From positions 62,001 to 126,000 of the forward strand of contig CAIOHR010000055.1 of the NCBI GenBank assembly GCA_903858115.1: 64,000 nucleotides of DNA, in the 5' to 3' direction. The notes beneath the pieces were generated by a model. It saw only the letters and a list, made by a program, of their open reading frames with translations. It searched no databases and was not told where the DNA came from. Each line of letters opens with the position of its first letter. The stretch's first letter is position 1. Positions 1 to 8,312 of this stretch are shown in pieces. Both the position numbers and the translations under genes were made by a program. Source of the stretch: an uncultured Pirellula sp. (GTDB lineage: Bacteria > Planctomycetota > Planctomycetia > Pirellulales > Pirellulaceae).

Positions 1-747
1 AGACATGATTTGCTGAGGTTCGATCTTGTAGTTCAGCTCCACTTCATAATCGGATCCGACCAGTTCTCCATCGAGCAAGAAGAAGTTATGGTTGTAGTGG
101 TCGGTGGCGAGTTCCTCTGCCCCTAAATTGGTAAGCTGATGGTGGATCGTGAAACCGTCGTCCTGAACTTCGATCGTCTTCGAGTATCGATATCCGATAG
201 GGGAAGGGCGTTCATTATGAACCAACGTTTGTTCGAATCTCACGGAGCCGATTGTCGTGGTGGTGTCCCAGGTTCCTCGTTTGGCGAACTTGTAAGGCGT
301 CATAAATTTGTACTCTTTTTCATCGGGTTGGATCATCAATCCGACACCGATCTTCACGAAGTAGGAACCGGGTTTACCTTTCTCGTAACCGAGAGGTTGG
401 CTGTTTCCGAACTCCTCGCATGGTCCGGTAACATCGTCGTTCGCATCTGGGTTGGGAGCGCCGGTATGCCATCGTTGACAAAGTGACTTTCCTTGAAACG
501 AGATCGCATGAAACATTCCTGAATGATCGAATCGCGTTCCACGGTAGTTTTCAGAAGAACCGGGGCGATAGAGTTCCAAACGCATGGAGCCCTTTTCCAA
601 TACTATTCGATCCGTGGATTGACCGAAGGCGCAGACTGAAACGCTGAGGATCGATACTATCGCTATGGTGAAAATGTACCAGCGAGCAGCTTTTTCTCGA
701 ATCCGTGAAGCGGATGGTTGCCATTGGGATACGATATGCGGATTCAT
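1..747 (-). CDS. Secreted galactose-mutarotase-like protein, C-terminus cut by window edge
   Basis: About 249 codons are visible and the frame runs off the left edge without a stop. The start is an ATG at 747. The N-terminus is basic, then a hydrophobic stretch (about residues 22-42, ending near CAFGQS) reads as a signal peptide or anchor. The rest is beta-rich, with a GPCEEFG segment and a YNHNFFLLDGE segment close to the break. That pattern resembles conserved secreted proteins with an aldose-epimerase-like beta-sandwich; this fold assignment is inference from remembered family style, not from an alignment. No catalytic residue can be named. It is divergent from the gene at 810, with only about 60 bases between the starts. 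Confidence 0.72.
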   Translation of the reverse strand, partial: MNPHIVSQWQPSASRIREKAARWYIFTIAIVSILSVSVCAFGQSTDRIVLEKGSMRLELYRPGSSENYRGTRFDHSGMFHAISFQGKSLCQRWHTGAPNPDANDDVTGPCEEFGNSQPLGYEKGKPGSYFVKIGVGLMIQPDEKEYKFMTPYKFAKRGTWDTTTTIGSVRFEQTLVHNERPSPIGYRYSKTIEVQDDGFTIHHQLTNLGAEELATDHYNHNFFLLDGELVGSDYEVELNYKIEPQQIMS

Positions 748-809
748 GGGGATCCTGTATTTTAAGTTTGTAGGAAGTCTCGATAGACGGATTGAGGGAT
801 TTATCGCGT

Positions 810-1760
810 ATGTCACAACCACCGCAGTGGCCGAAGGTCATTCTTAAATTGGCAGCAATCTACAACTTGTTGTGGGGTTCGTGGGTCATTCTTTTTCCAG
901 GGCACTTGTTCGCGTGGACCGGGATTGAACCGCCGAACTACCCAGGTATCTGGCAGTGCGTTGGCATGATTGTGGGAGTTTATGGAATCGGTTACTGGTT
1001 TGCCGCATCCGATTTTCGCGTGCATTGGCCGGTCGTACTTGTGGGGTTCCTCGGCAAGATTTTCGGCCCAATCGGATTTGTTCAAAGCGCCCTGACCGGT
1101 GCTTTACCTTGGAGTTGGGGAATCACTATTGTATTCAATGACTTGATTTGGTGGTGGCCCTTCGGTGCAATGCTGTTTCTCGCATTCAAACATCACTCGG
1201 ATCCTCGGAATCGCAAATCGCGTGGCGATGAGATAAAGCCGCAACTCGCCGTTCCTCAACTGTCGAACGACGAGGGGTTAGAGCAATTCTTGAGCAGTGA
1301 TAGCAAGCGATTGTTGATATTCATTCGACACGCTGGCTGCACGTTTTGTCGAGAAACATTAGCGAAGATGAAAGCTCAACGAGTCCAATTTCAAGACAGT
1401 GGTGTAGAGCCTGTGGTAGTTCACATGAATACGATCGATGCAGGAAATCGAATGATGAAGAGTCAGGGGCTCTCCGATGTAGTTCACATCTCCGATCCCG
1501 ATTGCACGCTTTACCAAAAATTTGGATTCAAACGCGGGACATTTCTCCAGCTCTTCGGACCTTCGGTTTGGTGGAAAGGGATGCAAGCTGCCATTTTTCA
1601 ACGCCATGGACTTGGAAAATTGGAAGGAGATGGCTTTCAATTGGGAGGGGCTGTTCTGATTCAGAAAGGAAAAGTCTTAGCTACGTATCCCTGTCAGGAT
1701 GCGACTTCGGCGCTGCCGAACTCGAGAGATATCGCTTCCGCTTTTGAATGTAGCCTGTAA
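810..1760 (+). CDS. Membrane protein fused to a SelL/AhpC-like thioredoxin-fold domain
   Basis: This 316-residue protein has two parts. Residues about 10-125 hold four hydrophobic segments and look like a small integral membrane module. After a charged linker (about 128-155) comes a soluble domain with a strand ending in RHAGCTFCRE, a CxxC pair at C177 and C180, which fits the peroxiredoxin-like 2/SelL group of thioredoxin-fold proteins. A redox role at the membrane is inferred; the substrate is unknown. I chose the ATG at 810 rather than a TTG six codons earlier, because a GAGGG sequence lies about 11 bases before it. It is transcribed alone, divergent from the gene on its left. Confidence 0.8.
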   Translation: MSQPPQWPKVILKLAAIYNLLWGSWVILFPGHLFAWTGIEPPNYPGIWQCVGMIVGVYGIGYWFAASDFRVHWPVVLVGFLGKIFGPIGFVQSALTGALPWSWGITIVFNDLIWWWPFGAMLFLAFKHHSDPRNRKSRGDEIKPQLAVPQLSNDEGLEQFLSSDSKRLLIFIRHAGCTFCRETLAKMKAQRVQFQDSGVEPVVVHMNTIDAGNRMMKSQGLSDVVHISDPDCTLYQKFGFKRGTFLQLFGPSVWWKGMQAAIFQRHGLGKLEGDGFQLGGAVLIQKGKVLATYPCQDATSALPNSRDIASAFECSL

Positions 1761-2001
1761 ATTGTAATCCAAAAAACCCAAGGTTGACGGACCGGAGAAA
1801 CCGGAGCCCAAACGAGAGGATGACCGTAATCGACGACACCGAAACTCATTGCCACGGCGAGCACCTGTAGCAATTGGCGGATCGGGAGTTCCGGTTTATC
1901 CAAATGGAGACACCGTGCAGTTGCTAGCCCACGATCAGTTCGCGCATGCAGCAGGTCAGATGAGTTCTAGAGATTTTGTCACTTCCGCCTACGAACTTCG
2001 G

Positions 2002-2592
2002 TCAGCAATATTTCTTTTCCCACGCGGCAGTCGCATCTGCGAGTTGACCATCGGGTGGAATGGTTCCTTGTTCGCGGCTTTCCAAGAATCGTCTTTCTAG
2101 TTTGTAGAGATCGTCATCGATCGGTCTTCTCGTTTCGTCGCTGAGTCGATCGATAAAAAGCATGCCGTCGAGATGGTCTGTCTCGTGTTGGATAATCCTC
2201 GCCAGGAATCCATCCACTTCGCCGGCAATTTCGGTCCCCGAAATATCGTACGCATTGATTTGGAGCGAGCGACTTCGTTTCACTTGAGCGTTGATACCGG
2301 GCAGCGACAAGCAACCTTCTTCGGCTTCGACGGTACCTTTCGGTTTATTGATGACGGGGTTGATAAAGACCATCTCTTGGTCCCGTTCGTTCTTGTCTCC
2401 CGACGGGTTTGCAACAAAAAGCCTGATAGGCAAGTTTACTTGATTCGCCGCCAGTCCAACTCCGCGAAATTCGTACATGACCTCAAACATTTGTTCGACG
2501 ATTTCCTTCAATTGAGCATCAACCCGCAGGATGGGTTTCGATCGATGTCGCAATGTCGGGTGTGGATAGGTGACTAACTGGAGTTTCAACAT
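2002..2592 (-). CDS. def: Peptide deformylase
   Basis: The protein removes the N-formyl group from the initiator methionine of nascent proteins in the cytoplasm, using a metal ion. All three family motifs are present: GVGLAANQ (residues 44-51), EGCLS with metal-ligand C94 (92-96), and QHETDH with H136, E137 and H140. At 196 residues it is slightly longer than usual, with a charged C-terminal tail beyond about residue 165. The methionyl-tRNA formyltransferase gene, often next to def, is not adjacent here; the gene stands alone between two plus-strand genes. The start ATG at 2592 is the natural one because the protein begins with the usual MLKLQLVTYPHP segment. Confidence 0.97.
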   Translation of the reverse strand: MLKLQLVTYPHPTLRHRSKPILRVDAQLKEIVEQMFEVMYEFRGVGLAANQVNLPIRLFVANPSGDKNERDQEMVFINPVINKPKGTVEAEEGCLSLPGINAQVKRSRSLQINAYDISGTEIAGEVDGFLARIIQHETDHLDGMLFIDRLSDETRRPIDDDLYKLERRFLESREQGTIPPDGQLADATAAWEKKYC

Positions 2593-2667
2593 GGGGGAGT
2601 ATCGGATTCGAGTGGGATGAGGTAGGCTTAAGATTGTTTTCTAGTTTGTCTCAAACGTAAACCGAAG

Positions 2668-3774
2668 ATGCACCAAGTTTTGGTATTCTTTTCTATGACG
2701 GTTGCGAAACTGGCGATTCTTGTCGCGGTGGGATGCCCTCATGTCTTCGCGCGTCAGCCGGCAGCTTTCGGAGAAGAAACCGAGCTTTTTCGACGAGCAG
2801 TCGAGAAGTTTCGCGGGGCCAGTCGAGTCACGATCGCGGATGCTGACGATTCTTCCTTCAATCGATGGGATGCACCTGGATCGAGGCTGGAGACCGGCGT
2901 CGTTCTGGAATGGAATGCCGAAAAGTTATTCCTCGTCCGTCCGAGCGATACGAAGGAGCGATCGATTTCCTCGCCTAGAGTATTGAGGATTGAGCCGGTT
3001 TGGGAGAATCCGTTGGCCGCGAAGTTACATGAGCTCTATTCCAAGCAACGCTGGAGCGAAGCGATTGCGATAGGGCCTAAAGTGCTTGGTTCAAAGTCCG
3101 AGTATCCGTCGACGCCTCGTTGGCAGCAGAAAATGTTACTGGCTGAATTGGTTGAATGTCGAACTTCGATGGGGAGTTGGGAAAAAGGTGCCGTCCTATT
3201 CCACTCTCTAGCGATCGCCAAAGAGTCATTGCCACCTCTTTTGGCAACCGTGATTCCTATTCCGTGGGCCGATTCCTCAGTGGCGATCGGTGACCGGAAA
3301 AAGCTTCATGAGCTTTCGGAAGGTTGGATACGAGATTCGAACGAGCTGGTCAAATTGATGGGTGCGTCGTGGATGCTCGATAGTGATCGGCAAAAAGAGG
3401 CAATCGCAGCGCTGGATGTTTTGGCTAGACAATCCAAAAGTGTACTGGTTTCGAATTATGCGGAAGCTCAGCTTTGGAGGACCACCCCGCCAATGGAACT
3501 GGCGACGAAACGAGTCAATCGTTGTTACTCGGTACGCGACTCTTTGCTTTTGCCATTCCAAGCAGGGCCAACGATGCTACTTGCGGAACGCTTTAACAAA
3601 GCAAATGAAAAGGAACTGGCATTGAGCGAATGGATGCGTGTTGCCATGATGCATTCTGAGCAATATCGATTAGCATCGCATGCGGCGAAACAAGCAGCCG
3701 CTGTGCTTCGTGAGCGATCGCAGTCTGCGGAAGCGGACGCTTTGGAAACTCCCTACAGGAAGTTACAGCCTTGA
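2668..3774 (+). CDS. Secreted protein of unknown function, probably helical-repeat (TPR-like)
   Basis: I do not recognise this 368-residue protein. It starts with a hydrophobic segment (about residues 5-27) that reads as a signal peptide. The first 110 residues after it look beta-rich; from about residue 115 on it is mostly helical with repeated KLHELY, AKLHEL and LAERF-type segments, as in degenerate tetratricopeptide repeats. The stop codon overlaps the TTG start of the ExbB-like gene by four bases (TTGA), so the two are very probably co-translated. A periplasmic partner of the ExbB-like channel is the natural guess; similar gene pairs (secreted TPR protein plus ExbB) exist in energy-transducing clusters. 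Confidence 0.75.
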   Translation: MHQVLVFFSMTVAKLAILVAVGCPHVFARQPAAFGEETELFRRAVEKFRGASRVTIADADDSSFNRWDAPGSRLETGVVLEWNAEKLFLVRPSDTKERSISSPRVLRIEPVWENPLAAKLHELYSKQRWSEAIAIGPKVLGSKSEYPSTPRWQQKMLLAELVECRTSMGSWEKGAVLFHSLAIAKESLPPLLATVIPIPWADSSVAIGDRKKLHELSEGWIRDSNELVKLMGASWMLDSDRQKEAIAALDVLARQSKSVLVSNYAEAQLWRTTPPMELATKRVNRCYSVRDSLLLPFQAGPTMLLAERFNKANEKELALSEWMRVAMMHSEQYRLASHAAKQAAAVLRERSQSAEADALETPYRKLQP

Positions 3775-4634
3775 TCTCATCGACTAACCGACAGAATCAT
3801 CGAATCCATTTGTGGACGAATCGCGTTCGCGTTGCATCGTATCTTGCGATGATGTGCGTTTTCGTAGCATGTTTTTTGGTATCAAAGCGCATGAGCGTAG
3901 CGCAAGGAATCGCGAATCCCGCAGTTACCTCAACTGCACCAGTAACAACGAAAAATACCGCGGCAGATGATTCTCTTTTCGAGATTATCTTCAGCGGTGG
4001 CATTATGGGAATCCTCATCATGGTTTCGCTGATCGCTATGTCCGTGGTTGCTGTTTACCTGATATTTGATCAAGCCATGGGACTGAGAAAGAAGGATTTG
4101 CTTCCATCCGAGCTTATCGAGGGCGTGAAGCAACTTTTGACGCAGGGAAAACTGAAGGAAGCGGACCAACTGTGTCGAGATCGACCCTGCCCATTATCCT
4201 TTGTGTTGGCAAGCGGCATTTCGGAGATTGAGTTTGGATGGCCAGCGGTGGAGAAGGCTTTGGAAGACTCCACGGCCGAACAGGCTGCTCGACTGTATCG
4301 AAAACTTGAGTATCTGTCGGTGATCGGAAATCTCGCACCGATGCTCGGATTGCTCGGAACGGTGAGTGGCATGATCTTGGCATTCCGAGAGGTAGCTGTG
4401 TCTTCTGGGTCTGCTGGCGCAGGACAACTAGCAGGCGGAATCTACTCTGCGTTGGTTACGACAGTTGCTGGATTGTTGATCGCAATCCCTGCGTTGGGAG
4501 CCTTTGCCGTGCTTCGCAATAGGATCGATGAGCTGATCTCCGAGCTTGCGTATTCGGCGCAGCATGTCTTTGCCTCGGTTCGACGTCGATTGCCGGGTGC
4601 GGCAGTCAGGCCGGTTGCTCCACCGCGAAGTTAG
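3771..4634 (+). CDS. MotA/TolQ/ExbB family proton-channel protein
   Basis: ExbB/TolQ proteins form a pentameric inner-membrane channel that uses proton flow to drive a partner across the periplasm. This 287-residue protein has a hydrophobic N-terminal signal-like segment (about 20-42), a first membrane helix at about 73-100 (SGGIMGILIMVSLIAM), a cytoplasmic helical domain, and the diagnostic C-terminal pair around NLAPMLGLLGTVSGMI and ALVTTVAGLLIAIPA. The start is TTG at 3771, overlapping the previous stop, with AGGAAG about eight bases before it. No ExbD/TolR gene follows, although this family normally needs one; the next gene has only a single N-terminal membrane segment and a disordered tail. 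Confidence 0.9.
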   Translation: MISSTNRQNHRIHLWTNRVRVASYLAMMCVFVACFLVSKRMSVAQGIANPAVTSTAPVTTKNTAADDSLFEIIFSGGIMGILIMVSLIAMSVVAVYLIFDQAMGLRKKDLLPSELIEGVKQLLTQGKLKEADQLCRDRPCPLSFVLASGISEIEFGWPAVEKALEDSTAEQAARLYRKLEYLSVIGNLAPMLGLLGTVSGMILAFREVAVSSGSAGAGQLAGGIYSALVTTVAGLLIAIPALGAFAVLRNRIDELISELAYSAQHVFASVRRRLPGAAVRPVAPPRS

Positions 4635-4775
4635 CGTTCTTTTCAAAACATGCGTTAAAACCGCACCTCGGCATTTTTTTTTAAGTTGCGATGGGCTCAA
4701 GTCGATGACGAGCGTGTGAAATAATGTCTTGGCTGCATGGATGTAGCGTAACCTTTTTTTGCCATCCATCGCATT

Positions 4776-5537
4776 ATGAATAAGAAGCAAACTCAGCATT
4801 CTAGTTCTGCCAATTCAGTTTCCGGCGATTCTGTCCAACGACCCCGAGTCCTTGGTTGGTTGATACTCGCGGCAGGTGGGTTCAGTGCCTGGTACTGGTA
4901 CAAGCCTCTCCCGCATGATGCTGGTCGCGCGGCCTACTCGAACTGGGATCACAATGCTTCAGGAGGGAATGCTTGGAGCGAAACTGCACTGAGTGAAACG
5001 TCGTTGATTCGGCCGAGTCTGGATGAACTTGTGGACACGGAGGTTGCGGTTTCTCCCACTACTAGCGAAATGAACGACAATTGGGTGGGGAACAGAAAGC
5101 ATGGTTTGATACCCGTCCCCACCCAGACATCAACTTTATCCGAAATTCTGTCTATAGAACCACAGCCAACTGTTCCTGAGTTATCGACAGAGGTTCGATC
5201 GATGCAAATGATGCCTCGACCTTGGGTGGAGACTACAGGATCTGTGCCCTTGGGCGTTTCGACTGGGGATTCGAATACGAAAGTAGCTGAGTCCTTTGCG
5301 GCTCCGTGGCCGGATACCACTTATCGTCAACGCCCGGCCGAAAGCGAAATCGCGCAGCCATCTGTCATTCCGTCGCTGTTGAATTCTGGTCAACAGCACT
5401 TTGCCAGTTCGAAGATTCGTACTCAAGAAAATGAAGCGGAGAGGAGCTATCGACTCCCTGTCGAGCCTATTGCCCCGTCTCCTGCGAAACCTCCGATGGA
5501 CCGAACTCCTCACTTCATTCGTCAACCGAAACGATAG
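4776..5537 (+). CDS. Single-pass membrane protein with disordered tail, unknown
   Basis: This 253-residue protein is not recognised. A polar N-terminus is followed by one hydrophobic segment (about residues 26-43, LGWLILAAGGFSAWYWY); everything after is rich in S, T, P, E and Q, with no predicted domain. The layout resembles an anchored periplasmic or cytoplasmic tether. It follows the ExbB-like gene by 141 bases and may belong to the same functional group, but it does not look like ExbD, which has a conserved Asp in its membrane helix and a compact C-terminal domain. Upstream, ATGGATG (about 4737) and CATCCAT (about 4764) could pair around a T-rich loop; significance unclear. Confidence 0.65.
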   Translation: MNKKQTQHSSSANSVSGDSVQRPRVLGWLILAAGGFSAWYWYKPLPHDAGRAAYSNWDHNASGGNAWSETALSETSLIRPSLDELVDTEVAVSPTTSEMNDNWVGNRKHGLIPVPTQTSTLSEILSIEPQPTVPELSTEVRSMQMMPRPWVETTGSVPLGVSTGDSNTKVAESFAAPWPDTTYRQRPAESEIAQPSVIPSLLNSGQQHFASSKIRTQENEAERSYRLPVEPIAPSPAKPPMDRTPHFIRQPKR

Positions 5538-5591
5538 TCAGACCGTTGGCTAGATCGTCAGATGGCAAGAAAGATGGGAGTATTCGCGTTG

Positions 5592-6665
5592 CTATTCGGG
5601 CTGATAACCTCTCCACATCCAAACGAGCGTATCCGCAAGGGTATGCTCGAAAACCAATTTATCGCAGTGCTTTGTTCCTCGCGAGTAGACAAAACGATAA
5701 TCATACCCTTTGGCTTCTAAGGCTGCCGCCGTGCGATCATTTGCCATCACCCAGTTATGATAGGTTTCTTCTGGATCTTTGGCTCTCAGGTCGTTCTCGG
5801 AAACGTGGGTGAAGATTCGGAGCGGCTTCTTCTCCGTCGACTCGATGAGCTTCATACTGGAATGGTATTCCCAGGCACCGAGTGGAAAGATCGACTCTTC
5901 TGGTGCATCGTCGTCTTGCTGATCAACGAATGTTCCAGAGTAGGTTATCAATCTACGGAACAAGTCAGGCCGAAACCATCCCATACTCAAGGCTGCGGCT
6001 CCACCTGAGCTACATCCCATTGCGCCTCGGCCCCAAGGATTGTCGGTCAAGCGAAGATTTGGGAAGGCACTTTTGATTTCCGTATTGGCCAAGACGGCTG
6101 CCAGCACCTCATCGTTGATAAAGCGAGCGAGACGGTCAGACATCGTGTCATACTCGAGGCCACGTTGACTACCTTTTCCATCATTCCCACCGTTCTCTAC
6201 GGCAATCGCAATAAAGGCTGGTAGTTTGCGAGCTGGGTTTTTCGAGATGGTCAAGTTGTCCAGAGCTTGGCGAACCAACTTGAGATTGCTGGGCCCATCA
6301 TGCATCACCAGAAACGGGGCCTTGGTTCCATCCTGGTACGATGCAGGGATGTAGACTGTGATTTTACGTTCTTTGCGAACCTCTTTGCGACTATCCAAGG
6401 TCTTGTCATCGCCACGAAAAATCTTGCTTGATGCCAATGGAAGGGAGAACTCGAACTGCTTCCCCTTTGGATTGCCAAGATCTGTTAAGTCCGGGTCGAT
6501 CTTGTATTCCGGACCGATAATCCATTTGCCGTTACCTTCTTTGCCTGGGTTCTCTCGATAGGTTTCTTGAGCTTCGGTCGAAGCAGAAAGAAAACATAGA
6601 AAAGTAGATGCCAAAGGGATGCACACGCTAGATAAAAAAACACGAACCATTCGATTGCCTGACAT
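5592..6665 (-). CDS. Secreted alpha/beta-hydrolase esterase (esterase D/enterochelin-esterase type)
   Basis: The 357-residue protein has a signal peptide (about residues 7-33, ending near STEAQE) and then an esterase fold. A nucleophile elbow of the form GCSSGG lies around residue 218, and a late GTKHCD histidine near residue 335 could complete the triad. A FLVMHDGPS segment near residue 123 matches the oxyanion-side strand of this family. Substrate cannot be told; related secreted esterases in planctomycetes sit in polysaccharide-degrading contexts. It is convergent with the gene ending at 5537 and codirectional with the DUF1570 gene whose stop lies 86 bases before its start. Confidence 0.87.
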   Translation of the reverse strand: MSGNRMVRVFLSSVCIPLASTFLCFLSASTEAQETYRENPGKEGNGKWIIGPEYKIDPDLTDLGNPKGKQFEFSLPLASSKIFRGDDKTLDSRKEVRKERKITVYIPASYQDGTKAPFLVMHDGPSNLKLVRQALDNLTISKNPARKLPAFIAIAVENGGNDGKGSQRGLEYDTMSDRLARFINDEVLAAVLANTEIKSAFPNLRLTDNPWGRGAMGCSSGGAAALSMGWFRPDLFRRLITYSGTFVDQQDDDAPEESIFPLGAWEYHSSMKLIESTEKKPLRIFTHVSENDLRAKDPEETYHNWVMANDRTAAALEAKGYDYRFVYSRGTKHCDKLVFEHTLADTLVWMWRGYQPE

Positions 6666-6751
6666 GCTTGAGAGACTTTTGGCGTGAGAGCATTATCGAC
6701 TCTAAGTCAGCAAATGCTAGTAGGCCACTGTCTCTGGTTGTACATGGATCT

Positions 6752-8119
6752 CTACAGAGACCGAAGGTGGTTTTTCAGTTGTCGAATAAGTTGCGGCATT
6801 TCCACTTTGAAGGTGCTTCGAAAATGCGCCCAACGGTCCTCTGCGGAGAAATCAACGAGAGAAGGAAGTTGTCCAATTTGATGGAGATAGTCCGCAAACT
6901 CCCTCGGGCTGTATGTAGAAAGGTGATGTGCAATTGCCCACGAAACGGCATATGCTAATTCAGGCTCATTTTTGAAAACATTATCGTTTCTCAGAAGCGA
7001 GTCGACTAGGCTATACAGACGCGTATCGTTTTCGAGAAGAGCGAGACATGTCGATTTTCTAGATGCTGGCCATCGTGATCGACCATCGGAGTTTGGGGCC
7101 GAGTAAGCTGGAGCTTCGAAGATCGTCGCGAACCCCTCCGCGAGCCACATTGGAGTCCCTGAACATCGTTTGTGCAAACCCATGTTGAATGCGAGCTGAT
7201 GGATAGCTTCGTGGCAGATCGTATCTAGTACTTCTTGGCGACTGACTTTGTTTGCATCTTCGAATAGAACGATTCTATTGTCACGCTGCGAATAAAATCC
7301 GGCGCAGTTCGGTGGGATATTTTCTTGTTGCGCTTGTGCGTACTGTCGAAACTCAGACTCGCTTCCCAAGACGATAGCAATCAAGGGGAAATCGAGAGAG
7401 CTACAGTTCAGATCATACTTTCGAGAATATTGTTTGAGCGATGCATTGAGGTTTCGGAAACGCTCGACCCATTGGCTAGCGTTCTTGGATTGCGTCACAA
7501 AGACATAGGGTTGTTCGGCTCTTACTTGAAACCCTGCGCCAAACTCCTTCCGCAGCTCAACAACTAGGCTCTGTAGGGAGATTGGCTCAAATGGAATGGA
7601 AGTGATTGTTTCCTTCAGAATATGGTCCCTCGATACTCTCTGGATAGCTCCGTCATTTCTCAACAACCACAATTCATTCGAGAATTGAGCGACCGGGATT
7701 CCAAACAGAGCGCCGTTCTTTGTATTCATTTTTAAAAACGTGGGACGTTTGGATTGCCAAGAGATCTCATTCTCCTTCTTACCCGCTTTCTCCTTCCTAC
7801 CCGCGTCGAGAGCGGACTGATGGTCCACTTTTGCTATCAATACTTCTACATTCTCGTTCTCTATCGATGGATCACGCAAATCTGCTGTCGAATCGATATC
7901 GGGAAAGGCCTGTTCCGTTTGGATGCTATGTTGCGAACTCCAGCCCAGAATCAATCCGACTATCGAAAGGATGCTACGCTGGGCGAATTGGCATTGACGT
8001 TTGTCGATGCCATAGAGGAACACCGGCAACAATAACAGGAAAAGTGCGAGAACTTTGGTGATTCGATTCATGTTGTTGGCCGCAAAGTAAAGCGATAGCA
8101 CAGCCAAACTGTAGGTCAT
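6752..8119 (-). CDS. DUF1570 family protein with HExxH-like motif
   Basis: A 455-residue membrane-anchored or secreted protein. The N-terminus has two or three hydrophobic stretches within the first 60 residues. In the C-terminal half, CHEAIHQLAFNMG followed by WLAEGFATIFE gives a gluzincin-like arrangement: HEAIH plus a downstream glutamate, as in the DUF1570/peptidase MA-like group. Protease activity is therefore possible but not shown for this family. An alternative start is the ATG at 8071 (residue 17), which gives a simpler signal sequence; neither start has a clear ribosome binding site. Codirectional with the esterase gene that follows. Confidence 0.8.
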   Translation of the reverse strand: MTYSLAVLSLYFAANNMNRITKVLALFLLLLPVFLYGIDKRQCQFAQRSILSIVGLILGWSSQHSIQTEQAFPDIDSTADLRDPSIENENVEVLIAKVDHQSALDAGRKEKAGKKENEISWQSKRPTFLKMNTKNGALFGIPVAQFSNELWLLRNDGAIQRVSRDHILKETITSIPFEPISLQSLVVELRKEFGAGFQVRAEQPYVFVTQSKNASQWVERFRNLNASLKQYSRKYDLNCSSLDFPLIAIVLGSESEFRQYAQAQQENIPPNCAGFYSQRDNRIVLFEDANKVSRQEVLDTICHEAIHQLAFNMGLHKRCSGTPMWLAEGFATIFEAPAYSAPNSDGRSRWPASRKSTCLALLENDTRLYSLVDSLLRNDNVFKNEPELAYAVSWAIAHHLSTYSPREFADYLHQIGQLPSLVDFSAEDRWAHFRSTFKVEMPQLIRQLKNHLRSL

Positions 8120-8312
8120 CCTCGAAGGTAGGAGACGGTTCGGACGTTAACGCTTCTCCAAGGTTCTTTAATGCAGGCGCACGGATTTGCCGAATACTCC
8201 GTGACGGACCACTACGCAGCCTCAGCGGCGTTTGTCCGTATGGCTAGCAAATTCGGAATACCCCGCAAAATCCGAAATCGACTCCTGATCCATTCGTCCT
8301 GAGATATTGAAA

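Noticed and set aside
3771..4634. ExbB-like gene as part of a Zorya-type defence system
   Set aside because: ZorA/ZorB pairs need a MotB-like partner and nuclease or helicase genes; none are present, and the flanking genes are envelope proteins.
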